In this document: in pieces, positions 10,101 through 18,223 of the stretch
Layout: the number at the start of each line of letters is the position of its first letter
How positions within the stretch are numbered: position 1 is the first letter of the stretch
Origin: Terriglobales bacterium
Lineage (GTDB): Bacteria; Acidobacteriota; Terriglobia; Terriglobales; Acidobacteriaceae
Assembly: GCA_035764005.1 (NCBI GenBank)
Contig: DASTZZ010000115.1
Span: 62,001-126,000 of the forward strand
Length of the DNA stretch: 64,000 nt
Direction of reading: 5' to 3'
The notes under the pieces: generated by a model
What the model was told of the DNA's origin: nothing
Seen by the model: the letters and a program-made list of their open reading frames with translations, nothing else
The model's database searches: none
Program-made: the position numbers and the translations under genes

Positions 10101-10939
10101 TTCGCGACATACGCTCCACCTCGCCTGGAGATGAATCTCGCATCACGAAAGCTCTTCCCTTTCCGGGAACACTTCATCTCGGCACATTTGGCCGCAACGA
10201 CTTCACCTACGGCGTAGCGCTGTTTCAGCGCGGCTATCTCGATGAGGCGGTCGAGTCCTTCAAACAGGTGATCGCAGCCAAACCGCAGGAACCGGAGGCG
10301 TATTACAACCTCGGCACTCTGTATCTGCGAAAAAATGATTTCGATCAGGCGCGCCAATATCTGGAACAGACGGTGAAGCTGCGCCCCACGCACGCGGAAG
10401 CATGGAACAATCTGGGAATGCTGGCTGCGCAAACAGGCCAGACTGAAGAAGGGGTTCGCGACTTCCAGCAATCGCTGAGCATTAAGCCGAACTATGCGAC
10501 GGCTCTGTTGAACTTAGGAAATCTGTATCGCCGGGCACGCAATTTTTCGGAGGCCGAGGATCTTCTTGGTCGCGCTCTGGAGGCCGAACCTGATAATCCG
10601 GAGGCGAACTACAACCTGGGCATGGTCTATGCACAACAGAATCAGTTTCCGAAAGCTTCTGAATACTTCGAACGAGCTTTAGCCCTGCGGCCCGATTATC
10701 CTGACGCACTCAACAATCTCGGCGTTCTTCTCGTGCGCCAGGGACATTACGCAGAAGCACAAGAGAAGTTCGCAAGCTGCATTCGCGTCGCGCCCAATCT
10801 GGATCAGGGATATCTCAATCTCGCGCGTCTCTACGCCGTGATGAACGACAAGGAGAAAGCCAGATCGGTGTTGCAGGACTTGTTACAGCGTCAACCGGAA
10901 AACAAAATCGCCCAGCAATCACTAGAAATGCTAAAGTGA
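7127..10939 (+). CDS. Exported FG-GAP/UnbV protein fused to redoxin-like domain and TPR array
   Basis: 1270-aa multidomain exported protein. Its N-terminus has a twin-arginine motif (ISRRTLLKQ, residues 9-17) before a hydrophobic stretch, indicating Tat export. Residues about 40-240 are unassigned. FG-GAP/VCBS beta-propeller repeats run about 270-710 with many D-x-D-G-D calcium-binding-like loops (GDFDGDGFDDLY, DYDNDGKQDIY, DFDHDGYSDLY). An ASPIC/UnbV domain lies at about 725-800. A thioredoxin/redoxin-like fold at about 845-1000 has only one cysteine in the active-site loop (KSSSACSKH), so the CxxC pair is missing. Six or seven TPR units fill about 1020-1270. A GAGGA motif lies unusually close to the ATG. 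Function is unknown; the architecture suggests a cell-surface or periplasmic scaffold. Confidence 0.88.
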   Translation: MSASHKSITISRRTLLKQLRWAPVLFLPGRLAGLPFRSTDRNRIGSDCEFHDRHLIPHYATKPPIEDMFVQLLPGADEFFSEKYAAELEAVLAEWSRELKAGGSSSILGKHFGSRVEAISFSPVRDSVVRSLYEMEVRRRQFGSAQDVKAEAVIRNFDLFFKAFNQIEVAEFHLLSLHESSPSQFETRIRYEIAGQQAQGACEQRIGHWRMQWSRAGEGQWRILKWEAEEESAARVRAPLFADITDKALGANDSYKHQLLHGNDYWRTVLDGACGIDVYGNNGIAVGDFDGDGFDDLYICQPAGLPNRLYRNRGDGTFEDATESSGLGVLDNTSCALFADFENKGVQDLLVVCGSGPLLLLNDGKGKYSLKPDAFKFQRPPEGTFTHAALADYDHDGRLEIYFCLYNYYLGLDQYHYPAPYFDARNGPPNFLMHNEGNGTFIDRTDAAGLNVENDRYSFACAWGDMNGNGWPDLYVANDFGRSNLYRNNGDGTFTAISSDAHANDAGAGMSACWFDYDNDGKQDIYVANMWSAAGMRISEEQVFHQNDSEEVRADYRRHARGNSLYRNVGTNKFENAAATANAAVGRWAWSSDAWDFDHDGYSDLYIANGYISGFDAQDASSFFWRHVVARSPASATPSSPYELGWNAINELIRSDRSWNGPERNVFYLNNRDGSFSDISAAAGLDFADDARSFALLDLDHDGRPEVVIKNRNAPQVRVLRNVMTELGHSISFRLRGTKSNRDAVGAAVTIEAPHRQTKYVQAGSGFLSQHTKELFFGLGDSSAPIRAVVHWPSGLTQTFADLPINSRIEIEEGSDRFAAKPFAAQARFGPEAARDNSDPLPDSVETWLIQPLKAPDFGLPDLNGKSWQLASLRGSWVLLHFWTKSSSACSKHLQLLEQHRADLSSVGLKVASVNVDDAQDQSSIKTFAATTGLLSFPILLASPEIAGIYNVTFRYLFDRHRDLPIPSAFLVDPAGMIVKVFQGDVNPDQLVRDIRSTSPGDESRITKALPFPGTLHLGTFGRNDFTYGVALFQRGYLDEAVESFKQVIAAKPQEPEAYYNLGTLYLRKNDFDQARQYLEQTVKLRPTHAEAWNNLGMLAAQTGQTEEGVRDFQQSLSIKPNYATALLNLGNLYRRARNFSEAEDLLGRALEAEPDNPEANYNLGMVYAQQNQFPKASEYFERALALRPDYPDALNNLGVLLVRQGHYAEAQEKFASCIRVAPNLDQGYLNLARLYAVMNDKEKARSVLQDLLQRQPENKIAQQSLEMLK

Positions 10940-11000
10940 GCCTGCATTTTCGCGCGTACGAAAACCAGAGAACCAGAGGCCCAAAAGGCCGAAAGATGCG

Positions 11001-11237
11001 GAGCCCAGGGGCGTGAGCCCTGGTTGATAAAAGGCAGTTCTGCCTGAGCCCTGAAAGGGCGACACGTATTATCGATCAGAACTAGACAGTTGTTGCGGCG
11101 TGAAAAGACCTTCCTCAGAATTGAACTCCATTAACGGCTCCCGGCGAACGATATTTGGCACTGGGGCAATGAAATGTCGCCCTTTCAGGGCTCGACCATT
11201 CGGATTTGTCTACCCAGGGTTTACGCCGCTGGGCTCC
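11001..11237. repeat. Long imperfect inverted repeat overlapping the 5' end of a TPR gene
   Basis: The left arm (11001-11066) begins GAGCCCAGGGGCGTGAGCCC and ends CTGAAAGGGCGACA. The right arm (11174-11237) is its imperfect reverse complement, beginning TGTCGCCCTTTCAGGGCTC and ending near GCCGCTGGGCTCC. The two outer blocks are well conserved and the middle has diverged. A small palindrome CCGGCCCTTCGGGCCTGG follows at 11244-11261. It resembles the palindromic intergenic repeats common in acidobacterial genomes and encodes no transposase. Confidence 0.65.
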
Positions 11238-13784
11238 GCTTATTCCGGCCCTTCGGGCCTGGCAGTTGTATCAGGAGCCGAACCAAGAAGACCATTTTGG
11301 AACCGCTGTGCATTCCTGAGTCTCTGCTGGATTCTCCTCATCCTTTGTGGTCAGGCTCTCGCACAAAAAGCGCCCCACTCATCTCAAAATCGCGACCCAC
11401 TCCTGGTAGAAGCGGAAACGCTGATGAGCCAGGGCCAGACCGCCGAAGCCAAAGAGAAGCTGACGCAGGCAATCGCGGAAAATCCGTCGAGTGTCGAAGC
11501 CTACAACCTGCTGGGGATCATCTACACCGGCGAGAAGGACTTCTCCAATGCCTCCAACGCACTGCAGCACGCTCTCAAGCTGGATGCGAACTCGGCGGGA
11601 ACGCGTATCAACTTGGGAAACTTGTACATCGCGGAAGGCAAATCTGCTCTTGCTGAGCAGGAATTCCGGAGAGTCTTACAGAGCCAGCCGGCGAATGCCG
11701 AGGCAAACTACGACCTTGGCGTCCTGCTCCTAAGTTCCGGCAAGCCGGCCGAGGCCATTCTGCGCTTCAAACGCGTGCAGCCACAGAATGTACAAAGCCA
11801 GATGAATCTGGTTCGCGCGTATCTTCACGCACGCCATACAGCTCAAGCTCTGGCGCTCGCAAAGCAACTTTCGGCTGCGCACAAAGACCAGGTACAGGTG
11901 CATTTCACGCTGGGCATGCTGTTAGCGGGAGAAAAACAATATCGTCCGGCATTACTCGAGCTTGAAACCGCCGACGCACTCGCGCCCGAAACCTTCGAGA
12001 TCCTGCGTAACCTGGGAGAGACCTATTTTCGCGCTGGAGACTACGCGAAATCGGAGATCGCGCTCAACCGCGCACTCAAGATCAAGCCTGAGTCGGCGGA
12101 TACGTTGTACGTGCTCGGCGAGGTTTATGCCGGCCAGGGACGCTCCGTTGATGCGCTCGATGCCTTGGTACGCGCGCACAAGCTCGCGCCGGAGAACCTC
12201 GACATCATCCTTCTGCTCGGACGCAGCAGCATCGCGCAAAACTACTTCGAAGATGCGATTCCCCTTTTGGAATCGGGTGTCAAGCTGGCTCCCCAGCGGG
12301 CGGATTTGCGCGCCGCCCTGGGTGAGGGTTATTTCCTTTCTGGAAAGGTCGAAAAATCTCTCGATGAATTCCAATCGTTAGTTTCTCTCGATCCTTCGGC
12401 TCGCTCTTATGCGCTTCTCGGGCTCACGTACCGCCATTTGGGCCGATTCGCAGAGGCGTCAAAGTATTTTCACGAAGGGCTCAAGCACGATCCTCGCAAC
12501 GCATTCTGCATTTTTAACCTCGGATATATCGAAGAGCGGCAAGGCAACACGGCGAAGGCCGAAGTACTGTTTCGTGATTCCTTGCGATTGAATCCAAACC
12601 TGGCGGACGCGCTGCTGGAATTGGCCGATCTCCGCATCGCGAGCAAGAATTTCGCGGAAGCGGCGCAGATGCTGCGGCGCTATGTAAAGCTCAGTCCGAA
12701 TCCCGCTTCGGGATACTACAAGCTCGCAATGGTCGAGCGCAGCCTGCATCAGACTGAGGCAGCAGACCGAGACCTCGCGACCTTTCAAACGCTTTCAAAA
12801 GATACTTCCGCAGGCGCATATCATCCCCACCTGTTCGATTATCTGGATGATCGCGCGAGTCTTAGCCCGCAAGCTCGCGCCGAAGTCGATGTCGCAGAGT
12901 TAAAAGAGCGAGTTCAGCAGCATCCCGACAGCACGCAGGACCTTTATCTGTTGGCCGGCACGCAGTTCAAATTGGGAAATCGCGCGGAGGCGCTGCAGGC
13001 CATCGCGCAGCTCGATCAGCTCAGCAAGGGCGATGAACGTTTGCAGACTGCGCTGGGAGTGCTGCTGGCCCGATATCATCTGTACCAACCCGCCATTCAG
13101 CATTTTCAAACCGCACTGCAAGTCAATTCCGAATCCGACGACGTGAAGTTTGACTTGGCGGAAGCGTATTTCCGGACCGGCAACTATACCGAGGCACTGG
13201 CTTCCGCCAAGACAATTTCCGAGTCTGCGCAGCAGGAAGACGCATATCTCGCCCTCGCAGGTGATATCGAGGCTCACCTTGGCAACACTGACGATGCGAT
13301 CGCGGCGTTTCATAAAGCCCTTCAGCGGAGTCCAGACAACGATCAGTATTACCTCTCCCTGGGTCTCGCCCAGCTCCGCCGAAGCGACCTAGACGCAGCG
13401 AGGAGCACGCTTTCGCAAGGACTGGCCAGGATTCCTAATTCAGGAAAGCTGCTGTGGGGCATGGGCCTGGTCGCCGTCCTTGAGGGCAAGGACGCCGAAG
13501 CAGCCGATCGGCTGGAGCGCTCGGTAGATCTGCTGCCGGAATGGCCGGGGAGCTATGCGACGTTAGGCGTCTTCTACTATCAAACCGGCCAGATCGCGAA
13601 AGCTCGTGAGGTCTTGCAGAGGTTCAAGTCCAGCGACACGAGCAGCGGGTTGGATATTGGTCGTATCGAGCAGGTTCTAGCCAGCGCGCCTGCGTCCAAT
13701 GAACATCCGCGATCGACGATCACGCCCGAAGCTCGCCAGCAACTGCTTCAGTTCGCTCTCTTGGTCGCTGATCGGACCTTATAA
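11169..13784 (+). CDS. Large exported TPR protein
   Basis: About 871 aa, almost entirely TPR repeats (20 or more units) from the segment starting DPLLVEAETLMSQGQTAEAK. The ORF is open from a GTG at 11100, but the first 50-60 codons come from a palindromic repeat, giving a low-complexity, non-conserved-looking N-terminus. The true secretion signal is probably the hydrophobic stretch CAFLSLCWILLILCGQALAQ encoded at about 11304-11366. No ATG, GTG or TTG lies just before it, so the start is uncertain; ATG 11169 was chosen. It sits between two FG-GAP/UnbV genes on the same strand, suggesting a shared extracytoplasmic complex. No catalytic motif is seen. Confidence 0.8.
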   Translation: MKCRPFRARPFGFVYPGFTPLGSAYSGPSGLAVVSGAEPRRPFWNRCAFLSLCWILLILCGQALAQKAPHSSQNRDPLLVEAETLMSQGQTAEAKEKLTQAIAENPSSVEAYNLLGIIYTGEKDFSNASNALQHALKLDANSAGTRINLGNLYIAEGKSALAEQEFRRVLQSQPANAEANYDLGVLLLSSGKPAEAILRFKRVQPQNVQSQMNLVRAYLHARHTAQALALAKQLSAAHKDQVQVHFTLGMLLAGEKQYRPALLELETADALAPETFEILRNLGETYFRAGDYAKSEIALNRALKIKPESADTLYVLGEVYAGQGRSVDALDALVRAHKLAPENLDIILLLGRSSIAQNYFEDAIPLLESGVKLAPQRADLRAALGEGYFLSGKVEKSLDEFQSLVSLDPSARSYALLGLTYRHLGRFAEASKYFHEGLKHDPRNAFCIFNLGYIEERQGNTAKAEVLFRDSLRLNPNLADALLELADLRIASKNFAEAAQMLRRYVKLSPNPASGYYKLAMVERSLHQTEAADRDLATFQTLSKDTSAGAYHPHLFDYLDDRASLSPQARAEVDVAELKERVQQHPDSTQDLYLLAGTQFKLGNRAEALQAIAQLDQLSKGDERLQTALGVLLARYHLYQPAIQHFQTALQVNSESDDVKFDLAEAYFRTGNYTEALASAKTISESAQQEDAYLALAGDIEAHLGNTDDAIAAFHKALQRSPDNDQYYLSLGLAQLRRSDLDAARSTLSQGLARIPNSGKLLWGMGLVAVLEGKDAEAADRLERSVDLLPEWPGSYATLGVFYYQTGQIAKAREVLQRFKSSDTSSGLDIGRIEQVLASAPASNEHPRSTITPEARQQLLQFALLVADRTL

Positions 13785-13818
13785 TTTGTTCACTCCCAAT
13801 GGTTGATCCGCTACCTAC

Positions 13819-15594
13819 ATGATCCTCTCCCGGCGACGGTTCCTCGGCTCCTCCTTATTCGCACTCAGCAGCACGATGCTTGACGCGCTGACCACGCCGT
13901 TGTGGAGATGGAGAAATTCAGTATCCATTGAGACCAAGCCGAAGGTCTCTGCGGCAACCCCCGTCACTTTTGTCGATGTCGCACGCGAAGCTGGATTAAA
14001 CGCGCCGAACGTCTGGGGAGCGGTCGATCGCAAGCGCTACATCATCGAGGCGAAGGGCAGCGGGTTGGCCTTCTTCGACTATGACAACGACGGATGGCTG
14101 GATATCTATCTGACGAACGGCACTCGTCTCGAAACGAAGTGGCCTGCGGGAAAGGCGCCCGCCTCGCATCTTTACAAGAACAATCGCGACGGCACCTTCA
14201 CCGACGTGACAGAAAAATCCGGCCTCGCGCGCACCGGATGGCAGACCGGCGTCTGCGTTGGCGACTACGACAACGACGGTTGGGACGACCTCTTCTGCAC
14301 CTTCTGGGGGCACAACATTCTGTTCCACAACAATGGTGACGGAACTTTTGCGGACGTAACCCAGAAAGCGGGACTCTACAACGAGCAGATTCGCTGGGGA
14401 GCCGGCTCCTGTTGGCTGGATTACGATCGCGACGGCCGTTTAGATCTCTTCGTCTGCAACTACATCAAGCTCGATCCGGAGAAGCTGCCGTCCCAAAATG
14501 ACATTTACTGCCAGTGGAAAGGTATTCCGGTAATGTGCGGCCCGCGGGGCCTGACCGGCGACACGAACATCCTCTATCACAACAACGGCGACGGCACCTT
14601 CACAGACGTGAGCGACAAAGCGGGGATTCTCAAGCCCGGCCCTCGATATTCGATCACTCCGGTCTCGTACGACTTTGACAACGACGGCTGGCCCGACATC
14701 TACGTTGCCGTCGACTCGGAGCCGAGCATTCTCTTCCACAATAACCACGATGGCACGTTTACCGACATTGCAGTCATGGCAGGCTGCGCTTACAGCGCTG
14801 ATGGACACGAGCAATCAGGGATGGGCGTTGCAGTAGCCGACTACGATTGCGATGGCTGGTTCGACATCTTCAAAACCAACTTTGCCGATGATACCTGCAA
14901 TCTGTACCACAACAATGGCGATGGCACCTTCAGCGACGTGACCTTTGCATCAGGCGTGGGAATCAACAACCGCTACGTAGCCTGGGGCTGCGGATTCATC
15001 GACTACGACAACGATGGCTGGGCCGACATCCTGCAGGTCAATGGTCATGTGTACCCTGAAATCGACTCGCACGACGTCGGACAGACCTTCAAGAACCCAC
15101 GACTGATCTACAAGAACCTCGGCAACGGCAAATTCAGAGACGTCTCTGCGGAAATGGGACCAGGAATCAGCGAGAAGTTCTCAAGCCGCGGCGCAGCCTT
15201 CGGCGATTACGACAACGATGGCGACATCGACACGCTAATTCTCAATATGAACGATCTGCCTTCCCTGCTGCGCAACGACGGCGGCAACGCGAAGAACTGG
15301 ATCAAGCTCAAGTTGGTCGGCACGCACTGCAATCGCACGGCGATTGGAGCGCGCGTGCGAGTGATCACAGGTAAACACGCGCAAATGGACGAAGTACACA
15401 GCGGCGGGAGCGTGATGTCGCAAAGCGATCTCCGCCTGCACTTCGGATTGGGAAGCGCTCAAAGCGTCGATCTGATCGAGGTGAAGTGGCCGACGACGCA
15501 GAAAATCGAGCGCTTCACCCAAATAGCAGCGAACCAGATACTCACAATCCGCGAAGGCGACGGAATCGTGAAACGATCAAAGGCGGGCAAATGA
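13819..15594 (+). CDS. Tat-exported FG-GAP/UnbV (CRTAC1-like) protein
   Basis: 591-aa protein. A Tat signal (SRRRFLGSSLFALSS, residues 4-18) is followed by six or seven FG-GAP/VCBS repeats at about residues 50-480. These carry regularly spaced calcium-binding-like loops such as FFDYDNDGWLDIY, GDYDNDGWDDLF, DYDRDGRLDLF and GDYDNDGDIDTL, each preceded by HNNGDGTFTDV strands. An ASPIC/UnbV domain follows at about 495-575 (NRTAIGARVRV; GGSVMSQSDLRLHFGLG). The family builds beta-propellers similar to the cartilage acidic protein CRTAC1; its bacterial function is not established. It is the third gene of a co-directional exported trio and is closely related in its propeller to the 1270-aa fusion upstream. 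Confidence 0.9.
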   Translation: MILSRRRFLGSSLFALSSTMLDALTTPLWRWRNSVSIETKPKVSAATPVTFVDVAREAGLNAPNVWGAVDRKRYIIEAKGSGLAFFDYDNDGWLDIYLTNGTRLETKWPAGKAPASHLYKNNRDGTFTDVTEKSGLARTGWQTGVCVGDYDNDGWDDLFCTFWGHNILFHNNGDGTFADVTQKAGLYNEQIRWGAGSCWLDYDRDGRLDLFVCNYIKLDPEKLPSQNDIYCQWKGIPVMCGPRGLTGDTNILYHNNGDGTFTDVSDKAGILKPGPRYSITPVSYDFDNDGWPDIYVAVDSEPSILFHNNHDGTFTDIAVMAGCAYSADGHEQSGMGVAVADYDCDGWFDIFKTNFADDTCNLYHNNGDGTFSDVTFASGVGINNRYVAWGCGFIDYDNDGWADILQVNGHVYPEIDSHDVGQTFKNPRLIYKNLGNGKFRDVSAEMGPGISEKFSSRGAAFGDYDNDGDIDTLILNMNDLPSLLRNDGGNAKNWIKLKLVGTHCNRTAIGARVRVITGKHAQMDEVHSGGSVMSQSDLRLHFGLGSAQSVDLIEVKWPTTQKIERFTQIAANQILTIREGDGIVKRSKAGK

Positions 15595-15604
15595 GAGCCG
15601 AACT

Positions 15605-16777
15605 TTACTCAATAATGGCGAACTTCTTCAGCGCATCCTCCTGAATGGTGAGGCCCAATCCGGGAATCTCATCGCTTAAATCGATGGAGCCGTTCACTGG
15701 AGTCGGTTCTCCCCTAAAGATGTACCAGAACAGTTCGTTCCCAACTTCAACATCAACGATCGGAAAGAATTCAGCCATCGGGGAATTCAGGCTCGCCATC
15801 ACCACATGAAAGTTGTGCATTTGTCCGGCATGAGGTACTACGGGCACCGAGTAAGCCTCGGCAAGCGCTGCAATCTTGCGAGCCTGTGTGATGCCGCCGA
15901 CTCGGTTCGTATCGAATTGGATGTAGTCCACGGCCTTCGCATCGAGCAACTCGCGAAATCCGTATAAAGTGAACTCGTGTTCCCCGCTCGCGATGGGTAT
16001 CGTTCCCAGGGCTTTGAGCGCAGCGAGTCCGCCGATGTCATCTGGAATTACCGCTTCTTCGAGCCATCGCAGTTGATATGGTTCCAGAAGAGGAATCATG
16101 CGGCGCGCATAATCTAGGTTCCAGCCCATGTATGCGTCGGCCATCAGATCGAGGTCATAGCCAACGACTTCACGAACCGTCTTCACCAGATCCACATTCT
16201 TTTGCATGCCTGCTGCGCCATCGAGTGGTCCCCATCCAAAGCGCAGCTTCATCGCGGTGTAGCCCTGGTCTTTGTAGCCCTTTGCCTCGCCGGCGAGTTG
16301 ATCGAGCGGCTGGCTGTAAAGACGGCTCGCGTAAACAGGAATTCGCTTTTTTGTTCTGCCTCCAAGCAAACGAAAGACCGGCAGCTTCGTGGCTTTGCCC
16401 ATCAAATCCCAAATAGCAATATCGACTGCGCTGATCGCTGCCATGCCAGCGCCCTTGCGACCGAACGCAATCGTCTGCCGATACATGTGCTGCCAGAGAA
16501 ACTCGTTGTCGAAAGGGTCTTTCCCGATCAAAAGAGGCGTGAGATAGATGTCGATCAGTTGTTTTGTTACTCTCGGTGATAGCGCAGCATTGCCGATTCC
16601 AACATGCCCATCGTCGGTAAACACTTCTACGATGAGCCAACCATGGAAGCGAAAGCTGGCCATAGCGTCGCCGCCAAGATCGAGCACGTCTATCGGGTTT
16701 GTGCAGAAATGCGGTTGCGGAGGAACACTCGGGCCGCGCCATTCGACAACCCTTGTTCGAACTTCCGTGATCTTCAT
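15605..16777 (-). CDS. Acid-sugar dehydratase of the enolase superfamily (L-rhamnonate dehydratase-like)
   Basis: 390 aa, the usual length for mandelate-racemase/muconate-lactonizing enzymes. Visible active-site features are the K177-x-R179 motif (TAMKLRFGWGP), metal ligands D214 (LMADAYMGW), E240 (RWLEEA) and E266 (ASGEHEFT), and general base H316 (VVPHAG). The blocks GWGPLDGAAGMQK, PYQLRWLEE, SGEHEFTLYGF and EPTPVNG match my recollection of L-rhamnonate dehydratase (RhmD). It should therefore dehydrate an aldonic acid to a 2-keto-3-deoxy acid; the exact sugar acid is inferred, not read from sequence. It is divergent from the transporter operon, with AAAGGACC ahead of the ATG. Confidence 0.87.
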   Translation of the reverse strand: MKITEVRTRVVEWRGPSVPPQPHFCTNPIDVLDLGGDAMASFRFHGWLIVEVFTDDGHVGIGNAALSPRVTKQLIDIYLTPLLIGKDPFDNEFLWQHMYRQTIAFGRKGAGMAAISAVDIAIWDLMGKATKLPVFRLLGGRTKKRIPVYASRLYSQPLDQLAGEAKGYKDQGYTAMKLRFGWGPLDGAAGMQKNVDLVKTVREVVGYDLDLMADAYMGWNLDYARRMIPLLEPYQLRWLEEAVIPDDIGGLAALKALGTIPIASGEHEFTLYGFRELLDAKAVDYIQFDTNRVGGITQARKIAALAEAYSVPVVPHAGQMHNFHVVMASLNSPMAEFFPIVDVEVGNELFWYIFRGEPTPVNGSIDLSDEIPGLGLTIQEDALKKFAIIE

Positions 16778-16814
16778 GGTCCTTTGCTCTCGAAATTCGA
16801 CTGAGTGTACCAGT

Positions 16815-16826
16815 CCAAACGATTAA
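16815..16826. promoter_or_regulatory. Possible LacI-family operator in the acid-sugar divergent region
   Basis: CCAAACGATTAA shares 9 of 12 positions, including the AAACG core and TTAA end, with the operator candidate at 5648-5659. It lies in the 123-bp interval between the divergent dehydratase and MFS transporter genes. A TTGACA at 16863-16868 may be a -35 element for the transporter, but the matching -10 is poor. Confidence 0.3.
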
Positions 16827-16900
16827 AACCTTTTCTGCCGGATCGTTTCTGAAGTTTCTGAGTTGACAGCTATCGATGCAGGCACTAGGAATCTTTATTC

Positions 16901-18169
16901 ATGCGATTACGCTGGAAAATCGCAATGCTGGTCAGCGCTGCAGTCGCTATCAGCTATCTCGACCGCCAGACTGTTTCCGTCGCGATCGCGGCAATACAGC
17001 GCGATATTCCAATCTCCAACATACAGTTCTCGCAATTGCAGGCGGCGTTTCTGGTAGCGTACGCGTTGATGTACGTCGGAGGCGGACGCCTGCTCGACGT
17101 GCTCGGAACCAGGCGCGGTTTCGCATTGATCATGATTTGGTGGTCAATCGCTTGCGCTGGTCATGCTCTCGCGACTGGAGTTGCCGTGCTCACAGTGTTT
17201 CGATTTTTGCTGGGCATGGGCGAAGGCGGAACTTTTCCTGCCGCCACGAAGGCCGTTGCGGAATGGTTTCCCGCCCGAGAACGCTCTCTGGCAATGGGCA
17301 TCATTAACGCGGGCACTGCGGTAGGAGCTGTCGCAGCGCCACCAGCCATCGCAGCAATCATCATGACGGCCGGCTGGCGCTGGGTATTTGTGGCGGTTGG
17401 AATTCTCGGCCCTCTTTGGGCGCTCTGGTGGTGGCGCGACTACTTTCCCGCTTCGGAACATGCAAAGCTCACCGATAGTGAACGTGTAGAAATCAGAGAA
17501 GTCTTCTCTGAGCCGAGCATGTCGGGCCGGACTTCGTGGTTCAAGCTCTTCTCATTCGTAGAGGTCTGGGGATTAGTCATCGCCAAGTTCCTCAGCGACG
17601 CCGGCTGGTACTTCTACCTGTTCTGGCTGCCCAAGTATCTGTATGACGTGCGCGGATTCGACACCAAGAAAGTCGGATATTACGCCTGGATTCCCTATGC
17701 CGCAGCCGGTGTGGGCTGTCTCGTTGGCGGGTGGTTTTCCGGATGGCTGATTGGAAGAGGGCGTTCTCTAGACTTCGCGCGAAAGGCCGCTTTGGGCGCA
17801 AGTGCTGCCGTGATGCCTTTGATCGTCTTTGTTCCGCGGGTTCCCGTTCAGTGGGCGATTGTACTGTTTAGCATTGCGTTTTTCGGACAGCAGTCATGGT
17901 CAACGCTGGTGATGATCGTTCCGACGGATCTCTTTCCACGTCGCATCGTGGGCTCAGTCGCGGGTCTGGTTGGCTTCGGCGGATCGATGGGCGGGGTGGT
18001 ATTCGGAATCGTGGTCGGATATCTGCTCGACCACGGCTTCGGCTACGGCGCCGTGTTTGCGATCGTGAGTACATTTCATGTCGCGGCGTTCTGTCTTATC
18101 CTGCTTACGGTTCGACGCATACAACCTCTGATTGTTTCTGAATCGCAATATTCAATGGTTCGTGCGTAA
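16901..18169 (+). CDS. MFS transporter, ACS family (hexuronate/acid-sugar type)
   Basis: 422 aa with about 12 predicted transmembrane helices, beginning WKIAMLVSAAVAISYLDRQT. The signature FRFLLGMGEGGTFPAATKAV and the following NAGTAVGAV are typical of the anion:cation symporter (ACS) subfamily, which includes hexuronate and galactonate transporters. Its likely role is proton-coupled uptake of a sugar acid across the inner membrane. It is the first gene of a plus-strand trio with the dehydrogenase and the AraD1-like enzyme, and is divergent from the dehydratase, which fits a sugar-acid catabolic locus. The substrate is inferred from neighbours. Confidence 0.88.
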   Translation: MRLRWKIAMLVSAAVAISYLDRQTVSVAIAAIQRDIPISNIQFSQLQAAFLVAYALMYVGGGRLLDVLGTRRGFALIMIWWSIACAGHALATGVAVLTVFRFLLGMGEGGTFPAATKAVAEWFPARERSLAMGIINAGTAVGAVAAPPAIAAIIMTAGWRWVFVAVGILGPLWALWWWRDYFPASEHAKLTDSERVEIREVFSEPSMSGRTSWFKLFSFVEVWGLVIAKFLSDAGWYFYLFWLPKYLYDVRGFDTKKVGYYAWIPYAAAGVGCLVGGWFSGWLIGRGRSLDFARKAALGASAAVMPLIVFVPRVPVQWAIVLFSIAFFGQQSWSTLVMIVPTDLFPRRIVGSVAGLVGFGGSMGGVVFGIVVGYLLDHGFGYGAVFAIVSTFHVAAFCLILLTVRRIQPLIVSESQYSMVRA

Positions 18170-18223
18170 TCACTTCCCAGTCTGGGACAGGAGAAATCGA
18201 GCAGATCGAGGGTCTTTTCATTT

